Shown here in pieces: positions 7,833-14,978 of a stretch of 64,000 nt of DNA (position 1 is its first letter; each line of letters starts with the position of its first letter). The notes under the pieces were generated by a model that made no database searches, was not told the origin of the DNA, and saw only the letters and a list, made by a program, of their open reading frames with translations. This DNA comes from JAJFVC01 sp039698075 (GTDB lineage Bacteria > Planctomycetota > Planctomycetia > Pirellulales > Thermoguttaceae), in assembly GCA_039698075.1 (NCBI GenBank), contig JBDKTJ010000129.1, forward strand, positions 1 through 64,000. Reading direction: 5' to 3'. The position numbers and the translations under genes were made by a program.

Positions 7833-8489
7833 TCAACGGCCCAATGGCTCGATGTCGCCGCGTCGCAACGCCTCGAGACGGCTCGCAATCCGTTCCGGCG
7901 GCCAATCCCACCAACGCATCGCAAGCAGCCGCTCGATCGTCGCCTCGTCGAATCGCTTGCGAATCAGCCGGGCAGGCACGCCGCCGACGATTCCATACGG
8001 CGGAACGTCTCGAGTGACCACGGCCCTCGCGCCGACGACCGCCCCGTCGCCGATCGTCACGCCGGCCAACACGACCGCCTGGAAACCGATCCACACGTCG
8101 TTGCCGATCGTGATGTCGCCCTTGTTGGTCCAGGAGTCGGCCGACGGCGCGGTATCGTTCCACGCCGCGCCGAGCACCGAAAACGGATAGGTTGACAGGG
8201 CGTCGAGCCGGTGGTTCGCCCCGTTCATGATGAACTTGACGCCGCAGGCGATCGAGCAAAACCGTCCGATCACCAGCCGGTCGTGATTGCACACCGGATA
8301 GTGATACAGCACGTTGCGCCGCTCGAATTGCGTCGGGTCGTCGAAATCGTGGTAGAACGTGTAGTCGCCCACCACGATGTTGGGATTGGCGACAACGCTC
8401 TTCAAATAGCAGATCGTCTGGTCGCCGGGGCGAGGATATCGCACGTTGGGGTCGAAAGCTGTGGTGTCCATCGCCAAATTATGCCGCAT
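7833..8489 (-). CDS. Vat/CatB-family hexapeptide-repeat O-acetyltransferase
   Basis: 218 residues from ATG 8489, chosen because it overlaps the upstream stop as TGATG; an internal ATG at 8471 is possible. Left-handed beta-helix hexapeptide repeats are clear (ITIGNDVWIGFQAVVLAG, VTIGDGAVVGARAVVTRDV), as are the catalytic-type NGANHRLD motif and the C-terminal PARLIRKRFD, all typical of xenobiotic acetyltransferases. Members acetylate streptogramins or chloramphenicol with acetyl-CoA; many chromosomal members act on unknown sugars or antibiotics. Co-transcription with a PadR regulator suggests induction by a phenolic or toxic compound. Confidence 0.9.
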   Translation of the reverse strand: MRHNLAMDTTAFDPNVRYPRPGDQTICYLKSVVANPNIVVGDYTFYHDFDDPTQFERRNVLYHYPVCNHDRLVIGRFCSIACGVKFIMNGANHRLDALSTYPFSVLGAAWNDTAPSADSWTNKGDITIGNDVWIGFQAVVLAGVTIGDGAVVGARAVVTRDVPPYGIVGGVPARLIRKRFDEATIERLLAMRWWDWPPERIASRLEALRRGDIEPLGR

Positions 8490-9205
8490 CAGGCGGCCGT
8501 CGGCAACCGCTCTTCCGGCAACGATCGCTTGCCGCCACGGCAGACGAACCAGAGACCAACCGCCAGGGGAATCGACAACTGGACGCACTGCAACAGGCTT
8601 GGCGGCACTCCGAGACCGATCGTCCAGATGCTCTTGCCGGGAACCTCCGAGAGCAAAATGCGATGAAACGGCAACATGGCGACGAAAGCCACCATGATGC
8701 ACGATGCCGACATCCATTTTTTGCCGATGGCCGATTGTCCCGCAATTCGGCAATAGAAAAACGTCAGCAACGCCGCGGGCACGATGGTCGTGATGACCGA
8801 AAATCCCCAGCCCAAGAAGGCCGGATCAACGCCGCCGAGGCAGCCCTTGCCGGAAAGACAAACACCGCACCGCTCAAAAATCGCACCGACGGCTACAATG
8901 CCTAGACATGCTGACACAAAAACCAAAAACATCGCGACCATCGGCGAAACGCCGAAAACCAAAAACTTGGCTGACGGATGCCGGCCGAAAAACGTGCGAC
9001 GCTCGTAAGCCGCGATGGCCGCGTCTGCCACTTGATCCGCTTCGCCTAACCGAGACACCACCTCCGCGTCCTTGCTCATGACATCCTCCGTGAGATCGTC
9101 AAAATGATCGGCCAACTCGTTCGTCAATCGCCGAATATACGCCGGCGGCAACCCACCCGCGAGCAACCGCCGCCCGATCGCTTCAAGCCAAGGCCGCTTC
9201 GCCAT
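8489..9205 (-). CDS. Multi-pass membrane protein with N-terminal helical prefix
   Basis: 238 residues. ATG 9205 has an excellent AAGGAGGTGAAC site. Residues 1-70 form an amphipathic helical domain (RRLTNELADHFDDLTEDV, VSRLGEADQVADAAIAAYER) of the kind often encoded with PadR regulators and permeases; about five hydrophobic segments follow. CGVCLSGKGCLGG is a Cys-rich loop between them. The 5' end overlaps the PadR gene by 23 bp and the 3' end overlaps the acetyltransferase by one base, so the three are translationally coupled. Specific function unknown. Confidence 0.8.
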   Translation of the reverse strand: MAKRPWLEAIGRRLLAGGLPPAYIRRLTNELADHFDDLTEDVMSKDAEVVSRLGEADQVADAAIAAYERRTFFGRHPSAKFLVFGVSPMVAMFLVFVSACLGIVAVGAIFERCGVCLSGKGCLGGVDPAFLGWGFSVITTIVPAALLTFFYCRIAGQSAIGKKWMSASCIMVAFVAMLPFHRILLSEVPGKSIWTIGLGVPPSLLQCVQLSIPLAVGLWFVCRGGKRSLPEERLPTAA

Positions 9206-9557
9206 GTTCACCTCCTTGCAGGGTCTGCTCCACGGCGGCCGCGATTTTTCGCCAACCGGCCGCGCTGCCGGCCAGCCGTTTCTCGCCTCGGGACGTCACG
9301 CCATACACCACGCGACTTCGACCGCCGACCGTCTCGCGGCTGGCACGGAGCAGCTTGTCGGCCTCCAACCGATGCAAAATCGGATAGATGCAGCCCTCGC
9401 CGAACTCCAACGTCCCGTCGGTCGAGCGACGGATCGCCTGGACCAATTCGTAACCGTACATCGGACGGCGAGTCAAAAGGCTCAAAATGAGCAGTTCCGG
9501 CACGCCGTTCAAAAAGTCAGGATTGGTTCGTTTCGTCGTCATGGCGGGTTTATACAT
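9183..9557 (-). CDS. PadR-family transcriptional regulator
   Basis: 124 residues from ATG 9557; ATG 9542 gives a protein starting MTTKR and is equally possible. The PadR winged helix is clear: LLILSLLTRRPMYGYELVQ, then FGEGCIYPILHRLEADKLL, then a beta wing ending in VYGVTSRGEKRL. It heads an overlapping operon with the membrane protein and acetyltransferase. PadR proteins usually repress their own operon until bound by a small ligand; a 10-bp palindrome lies directly upstream. Confidence 0.92.
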   Translation of the reverse strand: MYKPAMTTKRTNPDFLNGVPELLILSLLTRRPMYGYELVQAIRRSTDGTLEFGEGCIYPILHRLEADKLLRASRETVGGRSRVVYGVTSRGEKRLAGSAAGWRKIAAAVEQTLQGGEHGEAALA

Positions 9558-9560
9558 CAA

Positions 9561-9570
9561 ACCTTAAGGT
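9561..9570. promoter_or_regulatory. Candidate PadR operator (perfect palindrome ACCTTAAGGT)
   Basis: A 10-bp perfect palindrome stands 3 bp upstream of ATG 9557 of the PadR gene, inside an A/T-rich stretch. Its place suits autoregulation. It is short, and AAGG within it could instead be the ribosome binding site for ATG 9557. Confidence 0.35.
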
Positions 9571-9692
9571 ATTGCAAGATCAATATCGGCCGCCGGCGCG
9601 AAAAACTAGAGTTGGGCCACGGCGAACCGGTCCTCGCATTTTGAAGGCGGAACGTATATAGTGGGGTCTTTCTTCAAGAAAGGACCCTTGCC

Positions 9693-9998
9693 ATGATTTG
9701 CGTCATTGCCACGATCGAGACCATTTCGGGCCGCCGCAACGATTTGTTGGCCGTCTTCCGAACGCTCGCGCCGAAAGTTCGGGCCGAACGGGGTTGCATC
9801 GAGTACAACCCGATGTCCGACGCCGCGACGAACCTGGCGCCCGTGCGTCCCGACGTGGTCACGGTGGTCGAAAAATGGGAAAGCGTCGCGGCCTTGGAGA
9901 CGCATCTGCAAACGCCGCACATGGTCGATTTCCGCAAGCAGACCGGTCCGATGCGGCTCAAAATGAGCCTGCAAGTTCTCGAATCCGCCGCGTCGTAA
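9693..9998 (+). CDS. Putative quinol monooxygenase (ABM domain)
   Basis: 101 residues, the usual length of a single antibiotic-biosynthesis-monooxygenase domain of the YgiN type. It begins MICVIATIETISGRRNDLL, has RAERGCIEYNP in the middle and EKWESVAALETHLQTPHM near the end, all at expected places. A site AAAGGA lies about 10 bp before ATG. Such small proteins dimerise and oxidise quinols or similar aromatics without a cofactor; the true substrate is unknown. It is monocistronic, facing the DUF1080 gene. Confidence 0.85.
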   Translation: MICVIATIETISGRRNDLLAVFRTLAPKVRAERGCIEYNPMSDAATNLAPVRPDVVTVVEKWESVAALETHLQTPHMVDFRKQTGPMRLKMSLQVLESAAS

Positions 9999-10020
9999 CC
10001 GCCTGCGTCGCGTCGCCCGT

Positions 10021-11040
10021 TTACTTTACGACGGGCCGGAGCACGATGTTGCGGTATTGGATGCCGGTGTGATCGCCTTGCAGATAGATCGGGCCCGGCT
10101 GAATGGGATTGGACCAAAGGGCTCCGCCCGTGCAGCCCAACAACGGCTGGTTGTCGATGATCGTCTTGCCGTTGAGGATGACCGTCGCATGGCGATCGAC
10201 CAACGTGATGTCCATCGTCTGCCATTGGCCGGCCGGCTTTTCAGCAGCCTCGGTCGGTGTGATCCGACTATAGACGGCGCCCATGTTGTGGCAATCCAAC
10301 GGGCGGCCGTGGCTGTCGCTCACCTGCACTTCGTAGATGCCTCGCAGATAGATTCCGCTGTTGCCGCCGGGCGGAACGTTTGTTTCCAGCGTGAGGCGGA
10401 AGTCCTCGAACTCGCGATCGGTTCGCAAGTTTCCATAACGTTTGCGGGACTTGCCCGGCTTCTGAGCCGGATCGTTCACCAAAACGCCGTCTTGAGCGCT
10501 CCAGCCGTTGGGCGCCTTCGGATTAACGAGTCGCCAACCGTCGATGTTTTTTCCGTTGAACAGCGAAATAGGTTCGCCGAATCGAACTTTCGACAGGTCG
10601 GGCCGAGCCGGAAGCGGCGGGAGCCGCATGCCGAAAAACTTCGCAGGCTCGCCAAGGCGGCCGTCCGGGAATTTTTGAACGGCGGTCATCTTCATCAGAT
10701 CGCCGTCGACCGTGGCCGAAATGAGATCGATTGGAGGAGCCACCTGACCCTTCGTGAGCGGTTTTCCGCCGAGCGGATCGCGGGTGAACGTCAGCGTGTT
10801 GTTTTCCAACTTGACATCGCGGGTGGGCAAAACACTGCCGCTGCCCCAAAGCAGATCGGCCGAAAACGTCTTGCCGTCCTGGGACGACACACTCAACCAG
10901 CCTGCCGCGCCGCTGGGAATCGTCAACGCCCAGTTTCCGACAAACGGGCTGACCTTATCGGCCGCCGAGGCGCCACAGCCGACCGCCAATGCGGTCCCGA
11001 CGAAACACAACACAATCGCGGAAAAACGACGGAAGGACAT
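10021..11040 (-). CDS. DUF1080 (3-keto-disaccharide hydrolase-type) secreted protein
   Basis: 339 residues. The N-terminus has a signal peptide ending LAVGC near residue 22, so it may be a lipoprotein. Residues 25-145 form a beta-rich domain of unknown type. Residues 155-337 match DUF1080: ISLFNGKNIDGWRLVN, FEDFRLTLETNVPPGGNSGIYLRG, GQWQTMDITLVDR and the final IQYRNIVLRPV. The family is greatly expanded in planctomycetes and includes 3-keto-glycoside hydrolases, which points to extracytoplasmic carbohydrate breakdown. It is transcribed divergently from phoB. Confidence 0.9.
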   Translation of the reverse strand: MSFRRFSAIVLCFVGTALAVGCGASAADKVSPFVGNWALTIPSGAAGWLSVSSQDGKTFSADLLWGSGSVLPTRDVKLENNTLTFTRDPLGGKPLTKGQVAPPIDLISATVDGDLMKMTAVQKFPDGRLGEPAKFFGMRLPPLPARPDLSKVRFGEPISLFNGKNIDGWRLVNPKAPNGWSAQDGVLVNDPAQKPGKSRKRYGNLRTDREFEDFRLTLETNVPPGGNSGIYLRGIYEVQVSDSHGRPLDCHNMGAVYSRITPTEAAEKPAGQWQTMDITLVDRHATVILNGKTIIDNQPLLGCTGGALWSNPIQPGPIYLQGDHTGIQYRNIVLRPVVK

Positions 11041-11099
11041 TTCAAGGCTCCTAATGGGATAAGGCGATTTTATACGCTCAGGATCTCAAAATTGCAAGA

Positions 11100-11118
11100 G
11101 CCCCCGCGTCGTGGGGGC
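11100..11118. other. Hairpin in the DUF1080-phoB intergenic region
   Basis: GCCCCC and GGGGGC arms flank a 7-base loop. It lies between the DUF1080 start at 11040 and the Pho box at 11195, in a 317-bp divergent spacer. It could insulate the two promoters or sit in the DUF1080 leader. No T-run follows. Confidence 0.4.
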
Positions 11119-11194
11119 CGGTAACGGATCGGGGTGTAACCGCGCACTTTTGAGTTGGAACGTAGATCGTGGGTCAAAAATCAACCCCTGAACG

Positions 11195-11248
11195 GTCACC
11201 CAATGCTGACGGTTTGCTCATCGAATTTTAACATGCCGATGCTAAAAT
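11195..11248 (+). promoter_or_regulatory. Pho box and -10 element of phoB
   Basis: Four 7-bp units in exact 11-bp phase: GTCACCC (11195), CTGACGG (11206), CTCATCG (11217) and TTAACAT (11228). Eight bases later comes TAAAAT (11243-11248), a good -10 hexamer. No -35 hexamer is present, as in class-II PhoB promoters where the box replaces it. The same layout recurs before pstS and the DUF1559 gene. The units are more degenerate than at pstS, fitting weaker autoregulation. Confidence 0.7.
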
Positions 11249-11357
11249 GTTAGGGCGGTTTGAGAGACGGCCCCAAAAAAACGCCGGTCATTGTTCCTCG
11301 CATGTCGTTCGCAGTCGCGTTTTCGAGGTCGTTTCCTAGCATCGGAGGCCCCAAAAC

Positions 11358-12059
11358 ATGGTTCGACAATCCGTGCTCGTCGTGGAGGACGAGGAGGACA
11401 TTCGGGAACTGGTCAGCTACAATCTGTTGAAGGACGGTTATCAAGTGGCCGGCGTGGCCTCGGGCGAGGACGCTTTGACGGCGGTCGTCGACAAAACGCC
11501 CGACCTGATCCTGCTCGACATCATGTTGCCGGGCTTGGACGGGCTGAGCGTTTGCCGCCGGCTGAAGGGCGACCCACGGTTCGCGTCGATCCCGATCATC
11601 ATGCTGACGGCCAAGGGCGAGGAGTCCGACGTCGTGGCCGGTCTGAACATGGGGGCCGACGACTACGTGACGAAGCCGTTCAGCCCCAAAGTGCTTTTGG
11701 CCCGGGTCGAAGCTGTCTTGCGCAGGTCCGAAGCCGCACCCGACCAGCCCGAGGATGAAGAGGACCGCGAGGTGGTCGAAACCGGCGATCTGACGATCCA
11801 TCTGGGCCGACACGCGGTGTCGGTCGCCGGTCGTCCGATCGATTTGACGGCCACGGAGTTCAAGCTGCTGCATTTTTTGGCCAAGCGGCCCGGTTGGGTT
11901 TTCACGCGACAGCAAATTCTTGACGGCGTTCACGGCGACAACTACGCGATCACCGATCGAGCGGTGGACGTGCAAATTGTCGGCCTTCGGCGAAAATTGG
12001 GCGCGGCGGGCGCTTCGATCGAGACCGTTCGCGGCGTCGGCTATCGCTTCAAGGAATGA
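11358..12059 (+). CDS. phoB: PhoB-type response regulator
   Basis: 233 residues of OmpR/PhoB type. Receiver domain 5-120 with acidic pair EDEED near 10-14, phospho-acceptor Asp54 in LLDIMLPGLDG, Thr in MLTAKGEE and Lys in VTKPFSP. The winged-helix DNA-binding domain is at 135-230 (LTATEFKLLHFLAKRPGWVFTRQQIL, ending RGVGYRFKE). It should activate phosphate-starvation genes by binding 11-bp-phased direct repeats, three sets of which lie nearby, one in front of its own gene. The sensor kinase gene follows after 15 bp. Confidence 0.95.
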   Translation: MVRQSVLVVEDEEDIRELVSYNLLKDGYQVAGVASGEDALTAVVDKTPDLILLDIMLPGLDGLSVCRRLKGDPRFASIPIIMLTAKGEESDVVAGLNMGADDYVTKPFSPKVLLARVEAVLRRSEAAPDQPEDEEDREVVETGDLTIHLGRHAVSVAGRPIDLTATEFKLLHFLAKRPGWVFTRQQILDGVHGDNYAITDRAVDVQIVGLRRKLGAAGASIETVRGVGYRFKE

Positions 12060-12074
12060 CGGAAGGGGTCGCCC

Positions 12075-13877
12075 ATGCGTGGGAAGAAACTTTGGTGGCG
12101 GTTGTTCCTCTCGTATTTGTGGGTGCCCGTCGTCGTGGTGCTGTCGATCGGCTGGTACGGCGCCGACTTGATCGGGCGGTTCTACGAGGACCATCTCGAA
12201 CAGGATTTAGAGGCCCGTGCGTGGCTCTGCGCCAAGCCGGTCGACGATCTGCTTTCGGAAGGCCGTGCGTCGGCGATCGACGCCGTCTGCAAGCAATTGG
12301 GGCGTTCGACGCACACGCGAATCACCGTGATGGTTCCCAACGGCGACGTGATCGGCGATTCGGACGAGTCGCCCCGGGACATGGACAATCACGCCGGGCG
12401 TCCGGAGTTTCGGGCGGCGCTGGACGGTCGCGTGGGCATCGAGCGTCGATACAGTTCGACCGAGCAGGAAGACCGCATCTACGCGGCCGTGCCCGTGCGG
12501 CATGGCAAAACGCTGGTCGCGGCGGTCCGAACGTCTCTTCCGGTCACAGCCATCAGCCGCACGCTCGACGCAGTCCGCGACCGGATGATTCTGGCCGCAC
12601 TTTTGGGGCTTTTCCTGCACGGGTTGATCACGCTGGTCATTTCGCGGCGCATGAGTCGTCCGCTGGAGGAGATCAAACGGGGCGCCGAACGGTTCGCCGC
12701 GGGCGATCTCGGTCATCGGCTGCGCGTGACCAGTTCCGTTGAAATCATCGCGCTGGCCGACGCGATGAACCGCATGGCCGAGCAGTTGAACGAACGGATT
12801 CAGACCGTGTTGCGTCAACAAAACGAACGCGAGGTGATGCTGTCGAGCATGGAGGAAGGCGTTTTGGCGATCGACAACGACGGCGTCATTCTGAGCGTTA
12901 ATCAGGCGTGCGGTTCGCTGTTGGACGAGGATACACGGCGTTTGCAAGGCCGGGGCATTTACGAGGCCATCCGCAAGGCGGACCTGCTCAGGTTCATTGA
13001 GTCGGCCATGGCCAGCGCGACGCCCGTCGAGGGAGAAATCCCGCTTCGCGGCGTTCAGGACCATTGGGTCATCGCGCACGGCACGGTGTTGCACGACCCG
13101 CAACGCGGCAAGATCGGCGTCCTAATCGTGTTGCACGACATCACGCGGCTGCGACATTTGGAAGAGGTCCGCCGTGATTTCGTGGCCAACGTGTCGCACG
13201 AGTTACGAACGCCGATCACGTCGATCAAGGGATTCGTCGAGACGCTGATCGACGGCGCGGTCGACGACAAGGAAAACGCCCAGCGGTTCCTGCAAATCAT
13301 GCTGCGGCAAGTGAATCGCCTGGACGCGATCATCGGCGACTTGCTGACGCTTTCGCGCATCGAACGCGGCTCGGAACAGCAGCGGATCGAGTTGGCCTCG
13401 GAGCGGATCCGCCCGGTGCTCAAGGCGTCGATCGAGATGTGCGAGCAGAAGGCCGTCGATAAAGGCGTCCGCGTCGAGTGGACGTGTCCCGAAGAGCTTT
13501 CGGCCGAGATCAACGCGGCGCTGCTGGAGCAGGCGGTCGTCAATTTGTTGGACAACGCCGTGAAGTACAGCAACGCCGGATCGACGGTCGAGCTGTCGGC
13601 CGGCGTCGAGACCGATCAGTTGTTGATTCAGGTCAAGGACCACGGCTGCGGCATCGAGGCCCAGCATTTGCCGCGGCTTTTCGAGCGGTTCTATCGGGTC
13701 GACAAGGCGCGGAGCCGCGAATTGGGCGGCACGGGCCTGGGCTTGGCGATCGTCCGCCATATCGCGTTGGCCCATCACGGGTCGGTCGATGTGGACAGCA
13801 CGGTCGGCGTCGGCAGCACATTCAGCCTCCGGCTGCCGCTGCATTGGGCGAATTCGGCCGACCTAACCGATTTCTAA
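12075..13877 (+). CDS. phoR: PhoR-type sensor histidine kinase
   Basis: 600 residues. Membrane helices at about 12-30 and 171-190 enclose a 140-residue extracytoplasmic sensor domain. HAMP follows at 190-242, PAS at 250-360, HisKA with phospho-acceptor His375 in NVSHELRTPITS, then the HATPase domain with N box NLLDNAVKYS, DHGCGIEA and GGTGLGLAIV. E. coli PhoR lacks a large periplasmic domain; the long sensor region is like that of Gram-positive PhoR/WalK. It should phosphorylate PhoB under low phosphate under control of PstSCAB-PhoU. The last codons overlap the pstS Pho box. Confidence 0.94.
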   Translation: MRGKKLWWRLFLSYLWVPVVVVLSIGWYGADLIGRFYEDHLEQDLEARAWLCAKPVDDLLSEGRASAIDAVCKQLGRSTHTRITVMVPNGDVIGDSDESPRDMDNHAGRPEFRAALDGRVGIERRYSSTEQEDRIYAAVPVRHGKTLVAAVRTSLPVTAISRTLDAVRDRMILAALLGLFLHGLITLVISRRMSRPLEEIKRGAERFAAGDLGHRLRVTSSVEIIALADAMNRMAEQLNERIQTVLRQQNEREVMLSSMEEGVLAIDNDGVILSVNQACGSLLDEDTRRLQGRGIYEAIRKADLLRFIESAMASATPVEGEIPLRGVQDHWVIAHGTVLHDPQRGKIGVLIVLHDITRLRHLEEVRRDFVANVSHELRTPITSIKGFVETLIDGAVDDKENAQRFLQIMLRQVNRLDAIIGDLLTLSRIERGSEQQRIELASERIRPVLKASIEMCEQKAVDKGVRVEWTCPEELSAEINAALLEQAVVNLLDNAVKYSNAGSTVELSAGVETDQLLIQVKDHGCGIEAQHLPRLFERFYRVDKARSRELGGTGLGLAIVRHIALAHHGSVDVDSTVGVGSTFSLRLPLHWANSADLTDF

Positions 13878-13916
13878 CCGATCGCCCACACGGAGCTAAC
13901 CGTCAGGCTCTAGGAT
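13863..13916 (+). promoter_or_regulatory. Pho box and -10 element of the pst operon
   Basis: CTAACCG occurs at 13863, 13874 and 13896, with CCCACAC filling the in-phase 13885 slot: four 7-bp units with 11-bp spacing. Eight bases after the last unit is TAGGAT (13911-13916) as -10. The first two units lie inside the end of phoR. The repeat sequence resembles the cyanobacterial Pho box (CTTAACCT type) more than the E. coli CTGTCAT. Transcription would start near 13923, about 38 bp before pstS. Confidence 0.85.
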
Positions 13917-13960
13917 TCTTCAGGGTGGACGTTCGATCCCCTGGACAAGGAGAATCCGCA

Positions 13961-14935
13961 ATGCGCAGGACATGGACTTTCGGACCCGCGACGGTGGTTT
14001 TGGGTGTGTTTTTCGGTTTGGCCGCCTCTGCTTGGACGCAGGCCGAGGACGCAACGGTCGTCCCGTATGAAAAAGTCTCGGGCGTGGACGGCAGCCTCAA
14101 CAGCATCGGGTCCGACACGCTGAACAATCTGATGACCTATTGGGCCGAAGCGTTCAACCGACTATATCCGAACGTCAAGATTCAAGTGGAGGGCAAAGGC
14201 TCGGCGACGGCTCCGCCCGCGTTGGCCGCCGGCACGGCCCAGCTTGGTCCCATGTCTCGTCGCATGAAGCCCGAGGAAGAAGACGCTTTCGAGAAAAAAC
14301 ACGGCTTCCGTCCAACTCGCATCAGCGTCGCGTTGGACTGTCTGGCCATCTACGTTCACAAGGACAATCCGCTCAAGGGACTGACCTTGGCTCAGGCCGA
14401 CGGCGTTTTTTCAAAGACGCGACGACGCGGCGGTTCCGAGATCAACCGTTGGGGCCAAGTCGGGCTTGAGAACCGCTGGGCCGCGATGCCGATCAGCCTG
14501 TACGGCCGCAATTCGGCCAGCGGCACCTACGCCTACTTCAAAGAGCACGTGCTGAACAAGGGCGACTACAAAGACACCGTCAAGGAGCAACCCGGCTCGG
14601 CGGCGGTCGTCAACGGCGTGGCCGGCGATCGGGCCGGCATCGGGTACTCGGGCATCGGCTATCGCACCTCCGAGGTCCGCGCGATTCCGCTGGCCAAAGA
14701 CGCCAACTCGCCGATGGTCGAGCCCGCGTTTGACAATGTGTTGAACGGCAAATATCCGCTCGGCCGGACCCTTTACATCTACGTGGCCAAGCGGCCGAAC
14801 GAACCGATGCCGAAGTTGGTCGAGGAGTTTTTGAAGTTCGTTCTGTCGGCCGAGGGCCAGCAAATCGTCATCAAGGACGGCTACGGTCGACTGCCGGCCC
14901 AAGTCGTCGCCCGGCAACTGGAACTCCTGAAATAG
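13961..14935 (+). CDS. pstS: Phosphate-binding protein PstS
   Basis: 324 residues with an AAGGAG site at 13947-13952 and a signal peptide ending near residue 26 (SAWTQAED). Typical PstS motifs: NSIGSDTLNNLMTYWAEAF, VEGKGSATAPPALAAGTAQLGPMSR (phosphate-loop region), ISLYGRNSASGTYAYFKEHVL and a C-terminal LSAEGQQIVIKDGY. It captures phosphate in the periplasm and delivers it to PstC-PstA. First gene of the pst operon behind the Pho box. Confidence 0.95.
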   Translation: MRRTWTFGPATVVLGVFFGLAASAWTQAEDATVVPYEKVSGVDGSLNSIGSDTLNNLMTYWAEAFNRLYPNVKIQVEGKGSATAPPALAAGTAQLGPMSRRMKPEEEDAFEKKHGFRPTRISVALDCLAIYVHKDNPLKGLTLAQADGVFSKTRRRGGSEINRWGQVGLENRWAAMPISLYGRNSASGTYAYFKEHVLNKGDYKDTVKEQPGSAAVVNGVAGDRAGIGYSGIGYRTSEVRAIPLAKDANSPMVEPAFDNVLNGKYPLGRTLYIYVAKRPNEPMPKLVEEFLKFVLSAEGQQIVIKDGYGRLPAQVVARQLELLK

Positions 14936-14978
14936 TCGATTTCGACGCGGCAACCTGTCCCGTTGTGGGACCGATGAG

